From: Bacteroidia bacterium
Lineage (GTDB): Bacteria > Bacteroidota > Bacteroidia > AKYH767-A > OLB10
Reading direction: 5' to 3'
Assembly: GCA_023262505.1 (NCBI GenBank)
Contig: JALRAP010000020.1
Coordinates: 1-34,839, forward strand
DNA length: 34,839 nt
The notes under the pieces are model-generated. The model worked only from the letters and a program-made list of their open reading frames with translations. It was not told the DNA's origin and ran no database searches. Numbering within the stretch: the first letter of the stretch is position 1; each line of letters starts with the position of its first letter. Positions 17,513 through 25,918 of this stretch are shown one piece after another. The position numbers and the translations under genes are program-made.

Positions 17513-18904
17513 ATGATTCGACAAACAACCATAAAGACTGCAGTTACTGTTTCGGGTGTTGGCTTGCATACAGGAGCCAAAGTCAATCTAACTTTCAGGC
17601 CTGCAGCCGAAAACCACGGTTACAAATTTTGCAGGACCGATATTGCCGGCCAGCCTGTGATAGACGCTGATGCGGATAATGTGACAGACACTTCACGAGG
17701 AACAACTCTTGAGCAAAATGGTGCCAAGGTAAGCACTACCGAACACGCATTGGCTGCTTTGGTTGGATGCGAGATAGATAACGTCTTGATTGAAGTTGAC
17801 GGTCCTGAAGTGCCCATCATGGATGGGAGCTCCAAGCCGTTCGTAGATGCCTTGCTCAAAGCTGGCATAGAAACCCAATCAGCAGAGCGTATCTATTATG
17901 AGCTGAAGGAAAACCTAACATTTGAAGAGCCTGCTCGGAAAGTTGAAATGTTAGCGGTTCCTAGCGAGGATTATCGAATCACCGTAATGGTTGACTATAA
18001 CTCGCCTGTTCTTGGAACACAACACGCCCAAATCCACAAGATATCTGAGTTCAAAGAAGAAGTTGCGCCATGTCGCACTTTCTGCTTTTTACACGAACTT
18101 GAAATGCTCGTGAAACACAATCTAATCAAAGGCGGAGATTTGGATAACGCAATTGTTGTTGTTGACAGACCCGTATCGCAGCAGAAACTTGACGAACTAG
18201 CTGCTCTGTTCAACAAACCCCAGGTAGAGGTTAAGGAAAAGGGCATATTGAACAACGTACAATTGCACTTTCAAAACGAACCGGCTCGGCATAAGCTTTT
18301 GGATATTGTGGGCGACCTCGCACTGGTGGGGATGCCCGTTAAGGCACATATCTTGGCTGCTAGGCCAGGCCATGCCGCAAACGTTGCTTTTGCAAAAAAG
18401 ATCAAAGAACTCATAAAGCGTGACAAAGGCAAAGGTTCGACACCCAGTTTTAATTTGAATGCCCCTCCCCTGTTCGACATCAACCGGATCGCCTCCTATT
18501 TGCCCCACCGATATCCATTTCTGCTAGTAGACAAAATCATTCACTTGACAGAGACTCGCGTTACCGGTGTGAAAAATGTCACCATGAATGAATGGTTTTT
18601 CCAAGGGCACTTTCCTGGAAACCCTGTGATGCCTGGCGTATTGATGATTGAAGCAATGGCACAAACCGGAGGCATCTTGGTGCTGAACACCGTACCAGAT
18701 CCTGAAAACTATTGGACCTACTTCCTGAAAGTTGATCAAACCCGCTTTAAACAGAAAGTAGGTCCTGGCGACACGCTGGTTTTCGACTTGGAACTGGCGG
18801 CACCCATTCGCCGCGGAATCTGCCATATGGTTGGAAAAGCCTATGTGGGCGACAAGGTTGTTATGGAATCCGAGATGATGGCACAGATAGTCAAGAAAAG
18901 CTGA
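17513..18904 (+). CDS. lpxC/fabZ: Bifunctional UDP-3-O-acyl-N-acetylglucosamine deacetylase / 3-hydroxyacyl-ACP dehydratase
   Basis: LpxC half (RQTTIKTAVTVSGVGLHTG, TTEHALAALVGCEIDNVLIEVDGPEVPIMDGSS) fused to FabZ half (LPHRYPFLLVDKI, FFQGHFPGNPVMPGVLMIEAMAQTGG). Start set at ATG 17513; the listed 17420 start lies within lpxD. Confidence 0.95.
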   Translation: MIRQTTIKTAVTVSGVGLHTGAKVNLTFRPAAENHGYKFCRTDIAGQPVIDADADNVTDTSRGTTLEQNGAKVSTTEHALAALVGCEIDNVLIEVDGPEVPIMDGSSKPFVDALLKAGIETQSAERIYYELKENLTFEEPARKVEMLAVPSEDYRITVMVDYNSPVLGTQHAQIHKISEFKEEVAPCRTFCFLHELEMLVKHNLIKGGDLDNAIVVVDRPVSQQKLDELAALFNKPQVEVKEKGILNNVQLHFQNEPARHKLLDIVGDLALVGMPVKAHILAARPGHAANVAFAKKIKELIKRDKGKGSTPSFNLNAPPLFDINRIASYLPHRYPFLLVDKIIHLTETRVTGVKNVTMNEWFFQGHFPGNPVMPGVLMIEAMAQTGGILVLNTVPDPENYWTYFLKVDQTRFKQKVGPGDTLVFDLELAAPIRRGICHMVGKAYVGDKVVMESEMMAQIVKKS

Positions 18905-18905
18905 T

Positions 18906-19697
18906 ATGATTTCTCCACTAGCAAATATCCATCCCAACGCAAAAATCGGTAAGGATGTAACTATCGAGGCTTTCGCCTCCGTTTACGGAGATGTTGTAAT
19001 TGGCGACAATACATGGGTTGGTCCAAACGTAACGATTTTCGATGGAGCAAGGATTGGCAAAGGAGTCCGGATTTTTCCAGGCGCTGTGATTTCCGCAATT
19101 CCTCAGGATCTGAAATTCGCCGGGGAGCAAACTACTGCTGAAATAGGTGACAACACCGTTATCAGGGAAATGGTTACTGTTAATCGTGGTACTTCAGCAT
19201 TAGGCAAAACCGTAGTTGGAAGCAGCTGCCTGCTTATGGCCTATGTGCATATCGCACATGATTGCATGCTGGGTAGCTATGTGATTTTAGCAAATTCCGT
19301 TAACCTTGCCGGACATGTAACCATCGACGATTGGGCAATCTTGGAAGGTTACGTAGGCGTATCCCAATTTGTCCGCATAGGTGCCCACTCATTCATTGCC
19401 GGCCAAACCGGTGTTCGCAAGAACGTTCCGCCTTTCACGCGCGCCGCACGCGAGCCACTTTCGTTTGTGGGCATTAACAGCGTTGGCATGAAACGCCGCG
19501 GATTCGATCAAGAATCCATCAACGTAGTTCAGGACTTGTATCGTTTGCTTTACAATAAAGGATACAGCACAAGAAACGCGTTAGACATCATTGAAAAAGA
19601 AATTCCTTCACACAAACTGAAGGACGAGATCATCGAATTCATAAAGGCCTCGGACAAAGGAATAATGCGAGGCTACAGCGGCGGTGACAACGACTAA
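18906..19697 (+). CDS. lpxA: UDP-N-acetylglucosamine acyltransferase
   Basis: IHPNAKIGKDVTIEAFASVYGDVVIGDNTWVGPNVTIFDGARIGKGVRIFPGAVISAIPQDLKFAGE, VTVNRGT, GQTGVRKNVPPFTRAAREP. Confidence 0.95.
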   Translation: MISPLANIHPNAKIGKDVTIEAFASVYGDVVIGDNTWVGPNVTIFDGARIGKGVRIFPGAVISAIPQDLKFAGEQTTAEIGDNTVIREMVTVNRGTSALGKTVVGSSCLLMAYVHIAHDCMLGSYVILANSVNLAGHVTIDDWAILEGYVGVSQFVRIGAHSFIAGQTGVRKNVPPFTRAAREPLSFVGINSVGMKRRGFDQESINVVQDLYRLLYNKGYSTRNALDIIEKEIPSHKLKDEIIEFIKASDKGIMRGYSGGDND

Positions 19698-20337
19698 CAG
19701 ACCAACAACATCCATCAAGTCCATTTCGCTTCAAGGTGCAACCAAGCGGTTCAATGGCCGTGCGGTTTTTGAAAACCTGGACTTGGAAATACAAAATGGA
19801 CAGGCGTGGTCGGTGACCGGGGCTAATGGCTCTGGAAAATCGACTCTTTTAAAGGTAATCAGTGGCTTTTTCGGACTGAGTGGTGGAAATATTTCATGGG
19901 AAGCCGAGAACGGAATTGTAGACGCCGCCCATATTCACTTGCATTGTGCACTTGCAGCGCCCTACCTAGATCTTTTTGAGGAATTCACTTTGGAGGAGAA
20001 TATCAGAATATATGGTAACCTAAAAAACTTCAAACCCGGCATGTCGAATTCGGATGTTTTAGAATTCATCGGCCTGGCTCACGCTCGCAAAAAGCGATTG
20101 AAGGAATTTTCCTCAGGCATGAAACAACGCACAAAACTAGGACTTGCTTTTTGTGCAAACACCGGAATATTATTACTCGACGAGCCTTTGTCGAACCTCG
20201 ACGCCAAGGGATATGAATGGTACCGGAACATTCCTCAAAATTTGCTGGATAATAGGATTGTGATTATTGGTTCTAATCTCGAAGGAGATGAGACCCGTTT
20301 TTGCCGTCACAGTATCCATATGGCAATTGCCCAATAA
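19684..20337 (+). CDS. ABC transporter ATP-binding protein
   Basis: Walker A VTGANGSGKSTLLKVISG, signature LKEFSSGMKQRTKLGLAF, Walker B ILLLDEPLSNLD. GTG start overlapping the lpxA 3' end by 14 nt. Confidence 0.9.
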   Translation: MTTTNRPTTSIKSISLQGATKRFNGRAVFENLDLEIQNGQAWSVTGANGSGKSTLLKVISGFFGLSGGNISWEAENGIVDAAHIHLHCALAAPYLDLFEEFTLEENIRIYGNLKNFKPGMSNSDVLEFIGLAHARKKRLKEFSSGMKQRTKLGLAFCANTGILLLDEPLSNLDAKGYEWYRNIPQNLLDNRIVIIGSNLEGDETRFCRHSIHMAIAQ

Positions 20338-20403
20338 TTTTTTTCAGAAAAACGAAACCATGACAAGGCTTTGCCGTAAACGGCGATACCATATTTTGAT
20401 GTC

Positions 20404-20592
20404 ATGAACAAAACAGCTACCCACTCCACTACATCCACGGAATCCACTACCAAAGGAGCTTACATGGTTTACGACCATGCAGAGGATGAAATGCAAACCA
20501 ACAACATTGGTATCAATATCAGTGCTGCCGCAATTGAATTGGCTACTGTAATTTGTTTGGCTGGACTCATGATAGCTATGACGCTTATTTAA
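20404..20592 (+). CDS. Small hypothetical protein, putative C-terminal transmembrane helix (62 aa)
   Basis: MNKTATHSTTSTESTTKGAYMVYDHAEDEMQTNNIGINISAAAIELATVICLAGLMIAMTLI: polar N-terminus, ~20-residue hydrophobic C-terminus, strong terminator immediately downstream. Confidence 0.55.
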   Translation: MNKTATHSTTSTESTTKGAYMVYDHAEDEMQTNNIGINISAAAIELATVICLAGLMIAMTLI

Positions 20593-20625
20593 AAGAACAA
20601 TCGAATAGCCTGTAATCGGCTTCAC

Positions 20626-20663
20626 AAAAACCACAATGGTGTAAGAAACCATTGTGGTTTTTT
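20626..20663. terminator. Strong Rho-independent terminator (bidirectional-looking)
   Basis: AAAAACCACAATGG-TGTAAGAAA-CCATTGTGGTTTTTT: 14-bp perfect stem including A/T tails. Confidence 0.9.
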
Positions 20664-21033
20664 GCTTTTGTCCCTGCTCGATCACACATATTGACTGGTA
20701 ACGATCCCATTCCAAACAAAAAAATGCTATCACAATTCAAATTACAAATGGCGAATTGCAACGAAGTTGTAATAAGGGACAAAAATGAAGTAGTTAATAC
20801 AAATACAATCACCGAAACAGCTGAATCTTTCATGCAATCGGATGTAATGAACAAAAACGAACAATACCTTTTGAATTTGATTTACAACCACTTAGAAAGA
20901 ACTAGGGTTGGTTCAGGAGATACAACCCAAGGTATAAAACCTAAAAACCTTACAGCGGCAACAGAATGTCATGAATTGAAAAATACCACCTCGGATTCGG
21001 AGACATTTTTGGGAAGATTCAAACAACAAAACA

Positions 21034-21465
21034 ATGAAGTCTCTCAACAAATCAATCTTACTAGTGGTGGTTACCATGTTAGTTGCCGGCAGCTCGATGG
21101 CACAAGACACCAGGAAGTATCGCGTTACCGCATACAAGAACGGCAACAATGGAATTTCTTCTTTATCTAATACAGTAGAAGTGATTCCTTATATGAACAT
21201 TTATATCCCTAACTCCTTCACCCCAAATGGCGATGGATTAAACGACACTTTCGGAGCCATTGGCGAAGCAATCGGAGAATACACCATGCAGGTGTTCAAC
21301 CGCTGGGGCCAATTGGTATTTGAATCAACTAGCTACAAGAACCAATGGGACGGCATGTATGAAGGCGAGCCGGTACCAACAGGATCATACGTATATAAAA
21401 TGCGCGCAAAAGGCAAAGCCGGAAACCTAACCCAGAAAGAAGGCACCGTAACAGTAGTATATTAA
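21034..21465 (+). CDS. Short secreted protein with a T9SS type B (gliding motility-associated/CHU_C-type) sorting domain
   Basis: Signal peptide MKSLNKSILLVVVTMLVAGSSMAQ; YIPNSFTPNGDGLNDTFGAIGEAIGEYTMQVFNRWGQLVFESTSYKNQWDGMYEGEPVPTGSYVYKMRAKGKAGNLTQKEGTVTVVY is a full type B domain. Confidence 0.88.
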   Translation: MKSLNKSILLVVVTMLVAGSSMAQDTRKYRVTAYKNGNNGISSLSNTVEVIPYMNIYIPNSFTPNGDGLNDTFGAIGEAIGEYTMQVFNRWGQLVFESTSYKNQWDGMYEGEPVPTGSYVYKMRAKGKAGNLTQKEGTVTVVY

Positions 21466-21508
21466 AAAACAACCATAACAAAATTCAAACCATTAACAAC
21501 TTAATAAA

Positions 21509-22261
21509 ATGAAAAAGCAAACCATTACCATCCTCAGCATCTTGTCGCTCATCGCAACGACTACACAAATCAACGCTCAATCAATTGAGGCTTTCGAACA
21601 AAGCCAAACCACAGTTGGTGAACGCAACCCGGTTGCCACTATGCCATCTAAGCCACCCATTGTATCCAATGGAAACAATGGCAATGTGACAGCATTCTGC
21701 GCATCGATATTGTCTTTGAACATCATCGACAAGAGTTCTTCGAATATCATTCTCGGATGGGCGAGCAATGGCAACTTCGCCTCAATCACCATCCGCTATG
21801 CGCTATCTGGATCTACCAATTGGAGAACTGTTACAATAGCAGGAAATCCGAACCCTGGTCAATATGCCATTACAGGTTTGAACTCTACCACCACCTACGA
21901 CATTCAAGTAAGCACCACTTGCTTGACAGGATTGGTTTCACAGTGGACACACCCAATCACCGTAACCACTTTCGATGAGCCTACTCCACGTCTCACACCT
22001 ATTCGAAACAATACCCGTATCAGCATCAACCCAAATCCTGCCAACTTGTCGACAATCGTGTCCTACCAGGTTCCTGCAGGTACGGTTTCGCAGCTGGTTG
22101 TTGTAAATCTGAGTGGACGTGAAGTATTCAAAACACAAATCGTTTCTACAGAAGATAAAACGCAATATACATTGGATGTGTCTGACTTTGCTCCAGGACT
22201 CTACTTCGTTCGCTTGAGCAACCGTAACGGCATCTCATCAGAGAGATTAACAAAGTTGTAA
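21509..22261 (+). CDS. Secreted fibronectin type III protein with T9SS type A sorting domain
   Basis: Signal peptide MKKQTITILSILSLIATTTQINAQ; FN3-like NIILGWASNGNFASITIRYALSGSTNWRTVTIAGNPNPGQYAITGLNSTTTYDIQVSTTC; C-terminus ISINPNPANLSTIVSYQVPAG...FAPGLYFVRLSNRNGISSERLTKL. Confidence 0.87.
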   Translation: MKKQTITILSILSLIATTTQINAQSIEAFEQSQTTVGERNPVATMPSKPPIVSNGNNGNVTAFCASILSLNIIDKSSSNIILGWASNGNFASITIRYALSGSTNWRTVTIAGNPNPGQYAITGLNSTTTYDIQVSTTCLTGLVSQWTHPITVTTFDEPTPRLTPIRNNTRISINPNPANLSTIVSYQVPAGTVSQLVVVNLSGREVFKTQIVSTEDKTQYTLDVSDFAPGLYFVRLSNRNGISSERLTKL

Positions 22262-22278
22262 TGGTAATTTGAATCTAT

Positions 22279-22310
22279 GGAAAAGGAGGCCAAAAGCCTC
22301 CTTTTCCGTT
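22279..22310. terminator. Bidirectional terminator between convergent genes
   Basis: GGAAAAGGAGGC-CAAAA-GCCTCCTTTTCC, perfect 12-bp stem with 5-nt loop, between stops at 22261 (+) and 22311 (-). Confidence 0.85.
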
Positions 22311-23555
22311 TTAATCGGGGTACAGCAAATACTTTTTACGCTTCAGCTTGAAATTGTTCAAGGCTGGCTGCCAAGTTGATTGGATCTCCTCAACACTCAA
22401 ACCTTGCTCGATCTGTTTCCGAAGAAAATCATTACCCGACAATTTTCCAAAAAAAGGATTGAAGAATCTGTCTTTCTCAGGATAAGCTTTGTGCATCTCC
22501 AAGACCCACTCCAACATCAATCGACGCTCTTTTTTTATTCGGGTAACCTCAGGCGTTAAATTCCTGGCATTACACAATAACCCCTCGAATGGTGGATCTT
22601 TTATCACCCCAGGGATTTCAACCGGGGTATATTGCATGTTGCCATCAGCAAACCCAGGAAATCCCATGCAGGTGAAAGGATGGGGAGTACCTCTTCCAAC
22701 TGAAATAACCGTTCCTTCAAACAAACACAAAGTCGGGTAAAGAATTATGGCATCCATCGAAGTAAGATTCGGCGATGGGTTTATCGGGAGCCTGTATTCT
22801 TGAGAATGGAAATAATTCAACATAGGAACAACCTGCAAATTGCATTTACGGCTATTTTTAAGCCAACCTTCACCTGTAGCCATTTTCGCGTACTCGCCCA
22901 CGGTTAACCCATGAACAATTGGTATCGGAGCTACTCCTACAAAGGAAGAAAATGCGGTATCAAGCACTGGGCCATCCACATAAAAGCCGTTAGGGTTCGG
23001 CCTATCCAATACTAAAACTTGAATGCCATAGAGAGCACATTCCTCCATCACATAGTGTAAGGTAGATATGTAGGTGTAAAAACGCACACCTACATCTTGG
23101 ATATCGAATAACACCAAATCTATTTGTTCCAAATCCTCTTTGGAGGGCCTGCGCCTGGAGCCATAAAGTGATATCACAGGCAGTCCGGTTTTAGAATCGA
23201 TGCCTGAAGCAACCTTGTCGCCCGGTCCTGCCTCCCCCCTAAAGCCATGTTCTGGTGCAAACACACGCCTCACATCCACTTTTTGAGCCAGCAAAAAATC
23301 CACTAGATGCTGTCCGTTCACAATTGATGTTTGATTGGCGACTACTGCCACCTTTTTACCCTTCAGTATTGGCAGATAACTTTCAGTACGTTGTGCTCCA
23401 AGAACCAACAACGAATCGCTACTATTTTTCCCGGAAGAATTTGGAGCTAGTGTGTCTCCAACAAATACGTTGTTTTTTGAAGCTGGGATACCCGAACAAG
23501 ACAACCAAGCAGCAATTGTGGAGAGTATCAAAAGGAATTGACTAATTTTAGCCAT
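22311..23555 (-). CDS. DUF1343 lipoprotein, exo-beta-N-acetylmuramidase (NamZ) family
   Basis: VAVVANQTSIV, FAPEHGFRGEAGPGDKV, VLFDIQDVGVRFYTYISTLHYVMEECA, VLDRPNPNG, EGTVISVGRGTPHPF. Start at ATG 23555 gives lipoprotein signal MAKISQFLLILSTIAAWLSC; ORF listed to 23603. Confidence 0.88.
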   Translation of the reverse strand: MAKISQFLLILSTIAAWLSCSGIPASKNNVFVGDTLAPNSSGKNSSDSLLVLGAQRTESYLPILKGKKVAVVANQTSIVNGQHLVDFLLAQKVDVRRVFAPEHGFRGEAGPGDKVASGIDSKTGLPVISLYGSRRRPSKEDLEQIDLVLFDIQDVGVRFYTYISTLHYVMEECALYGIQVLVLDRPNPNGFYVDGPVLDTAFSSFVGVAPIPIVHGLTVGEYAKMATGEGWLKNSRKCNLQVVPMLNYFHSQEYRLPINPSPNLTSMDAIILYPTLCLFEGTVISVGRGTPHPFTCMGFPGFADGNMQYTPVEIPGVIKDPPFEGLLCNARNLTPEVTRIKKERRLMLEWVLEMHKAYPEKDRFFNPFFGKLSGNDFLRKQIEQGLSVEEIQSTWQPALNNFKLKRKKYLLYPD

Positions 23556-23620
23556 CGACAGGGTTGAATTGATGGACCCTAAATTGAGAAATAAACCCGA
23601 CAATTCGCAAGGATTAAAAA

Positions 23621-24847
23621 GTGGGACTGGCAGGCTTCATCACATCAAAGGTTTTGGGACGCGGTTCCGAAAGCAAGAAATCTGAAAACACGCTTACCCG
23701 TGTTTCGATGGTGGCCATTGCTTTGGGGATGGCCATAATGACCATCTCCATAATGGTGGTTACGGGATTCAAGAGAGAGATAGAACAAAAGGTCAGGGGT
23801 TTTGGTGCGGATGTTCGAATCACGGAATTCGGATCCAACGACTCCTACACCGAAACGCCTGTTAATGCCTCCGAACTTCAAAAAAAACTAGCTGGCATCT
23901 CAGGTATTCAAAACGTTCAATCTTATGCTTCCAAGGCTGGCATCATCAAAACCGAGAGCGATATTTTGGGTATCGTACTTAAGGGCGTCGACTTGAAATA
24001 TGATTTATCGTTTATCGCCAAGCATTTGGAAACCGGACGCCTGCCTAGAATTGGCCAAGGAGATTCTGGTTCGGTTAAGGAGGTGGCGATCTCATCTCAG
24101 GTTGCATCCGCAATGCGAATAAAAACAAATGACACCATTACGATTTATTTCATTGAAGATCCACCAAGGGTAAGGAAGATGGCCATCACCGGGATTTACA
24201 ATACTGGCCTAGGAGAGTTTGATAAGCTTTATGGGTTTTGTGATATTCAAGTTGTGCGAAAACTGAATGGATGGGATGAAAACCAAGCTGGCGGCGTTGA
24301 AGTGATATTGAGAGACGGAATCAAAAACCAAGATAAAATAAAGGAAATACACTCGAAGGCCAGCTTCGCCTACCAAGCCATATCCATCGAGGAACTATAC
24401 CCGCAAATCTTCAATTGGCTCGATTTACAAAATACGAACGTGGTCATCATCATAATCCTTATCATGGCGGTTTCGGGAGTCAGCATGGTATCCACATTGT
24501 TAATCATCATCCTAAACCGCACCCGAATGATTGGTGTATTGAAAGCCATCGGAGCAAAGGATGCGCTGATTCGGAATGTTTTCATCAGGCTCTCACTTCC
24601 AATTATCGCCAAAGGATTATTTTTCGGCAACATTATCGGTGTAGGATTATGTTGGCTACAAAGCCAATATGGCTTCATTAAATTGTCGGAAGAGTCCTAT
24701 TACGTTTCCAAGGTTCCCGTACATATCTCGATTTTAGATTTGGCACTTTTGAACCTAGGAACCTTGCTGGTTTGCCTATTGATGTTGATTGGGCCATCCT
24801 TGATAATTGCAGGAATTAGGCCATCCAAGACGCTGCGGTTTGAGTAA
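23621..24847 (+). CDS. FtsX/LolC/E-family ABC transporter permease
   Basis: RVSMVAIALGMAIMTISIMVVTGFKREIEQKVRGFGADVRI N-terminal TM region, then three C-terminal TM segments with GVLKAIGAKDALIRNVFI. GTG start. Confidence 0.85.
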   Translation: MGLAGFITSKVLGRGSESKKSENTLTRVSMVAIALGMAIMTISIMVVTGFKREIEQKVRGFGADVRITEFGSNDSYTETPVNASELQKKLAGISGIQNVQSYASKAGIIKTESDILGIVLKGVDLKYDLSFIAKHLETGRLPRIGQGDSGSVKEVAISSQVASAMRIKTNDTITIYFIEDPPRVRKMAITGIYNTGLGEFDKLYGFCDIQVVRKLNGWDENQAGGVEVILRDGIKNQDKIKEIHSKASFAYQAISIEELYPQIFNWLDLQNTNVVIIIILIMAVSGVSMVSTLLIIILNRTRMIGVLKAIGAKDALIRNVFIRLSLPIIAKGLFFGNIIGVGLCWLQSQYGFIKLSEESYYVSKVPVHISILDLALLNLGTLLVCLLMLIGPSLIIAGIRPSKTLRFE

Positions 24848-24893
24848 TCAAGCTTGAGGATATAACAGTATTGCCAAAGCACCCCTTTTTTAC

Positions 24894-24901
24894 TATTTTT
24901 G
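24894..24901 (+). promoter_or_regulatory. Candidate -7 promoter element for the cysteine synthase-like gene
   Basis: TATTTTTG matches TAnnTTTG, with TTG at 24871-24873 (20-nt spacing) and ATG 25 nt downstream at 24926. Confidence 0.45.
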
Positions 24902-24925
24902 CGCTCTAAATCATTAGATTACACC

Positions 24926-25912
24926 ATGTATTACCAAAACATATTGGGAGCCATCGGAAACACACCGATGGTGAAGATCAACAGAATTACCAAAGATGTA
25001 AAGGCCACGGTTTTGGCCAAGGTTGAGACTTTTAATCCGGGCAACTCCATCAAAGACCGAATGGCCCTCAAAATGATTGAAGATGCTGAAGCTGCAGGTA
25101 TTCTGAAGCCAGGTGGAACCATCATAGAAGGGACATCCGGAAACACGGGCATGGGTCTTGCCATTGCCGCAATTGTGAAAGGTTACAAATGCATTTTCAC
25201 CACCACCGACAAGCAAAGCAAGGAAAAAGTGGATGCCTTGAGGGCATTCGGTGCCGAGGTTATTGTTTGTCCAACCAATGTAGAGCCAGAAGACCCAAGG
25301 TCATACTACTCCGTTGCAGCACAAAAAAACAGGGAGATTCCGAACTCATTTTATCCAAATCAATACGACAACCCTTCAAATGCAAGGGCGCATTATGAGA
25401 CTACCGGACCCGAAATCTGGGCTCAAACCGAAGGCAAAGTAGACCATTTTGTGGTTGGTGTCGGAACAGGCGGAACCATTTGCGGTACTGCGCGCTTCCT
25501 CAAGGAGAAAAACCCGAACCTGAAAGTATGGGGGATTGACACGTACGGTTCTGTATTCAAAAAATACAAAGAGACCGGCATCTTCGATAAAAATGAAATA
25601 TATCCTTATGTCACAGAAGGCATCGGAGAGGATTTCCTTCCAAAGAATGTGGACTTCGATTTAATCGACCACTTCGAAAAGGTAACGGACAAGGATGCCG
25701 CGTTGATGACCCGCGAGATTGTACGCCAGGAGGGTATTTGGGTAGGTAACTCGTGTGGTTCAGCTATGGCTGGACTGCTCCAGCTGAAAGACAACTTCAA
25801 AGAGGGTGAAACCGTTGTTATCATTTTCCATGACCATGGAACCCGATACCTTGGTAAAATATTCAACGACGATTGGATGCGAAGCAAAGGATACTTGCCG
25901 GATACCCAATAA
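24926..25912 (+). CDS. PLP-dependent cysteine synthase / cystathionine beta-synthase-like enzyme
   Basis: IGNTPMVKINRI, NPGNSIKDRMALKMIEDAE (PLP Lys), EGTSGNTGMGLAIAA, GVGTGGTICGTARFLKEKNP, FHDHGTRYLGKIFNDDWM. Start at ATG 24926 (ORF listed from 24899). Confidence 0.9.
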   Translation: MYYQNILGAIGNTPMVKINRITKDVKATVLAKVETFNPGNSIKDRMALKMIEDAEAAGILKPGGTIIEGTSGNTGMGLAIAAIVKGYKCIFTTTDKQSKEKVDALRAFGAEVIVCPTNVEPEDPRSYYSVAAQKNREIPNSFYPNQYDNPSNARAHYETTGPEIWAQTEGKVDHFVVGVGTGGTICGTARFLKEKNPNLKVWGIDTYGSVFKKYKETGIFDKNEIYPYVTEGIGEDFLPKNVDFDLIDHFEKVTDKDAALMTREIVRQEGIWVGNSCGSAMAGLLQLKDNFKEGETVVIIFHDHGTRYLGKIFNDDWMRSKGYLPDTQ

Positions 25913-25918
25913 TTGAAA

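Noticed and set aside
17513-18904. LpxC-FabZ fusion as a novel enzyme
   Set aside because: This fusion is established and common in Bacteroidota, so it is listed as a feature only.
19684-20337. Lone ABC ATPase as part of a new transport system
   Set aside because: No permease or accessory genes nearby; a stand-alone ATPase beside lpxA does not support a new system.
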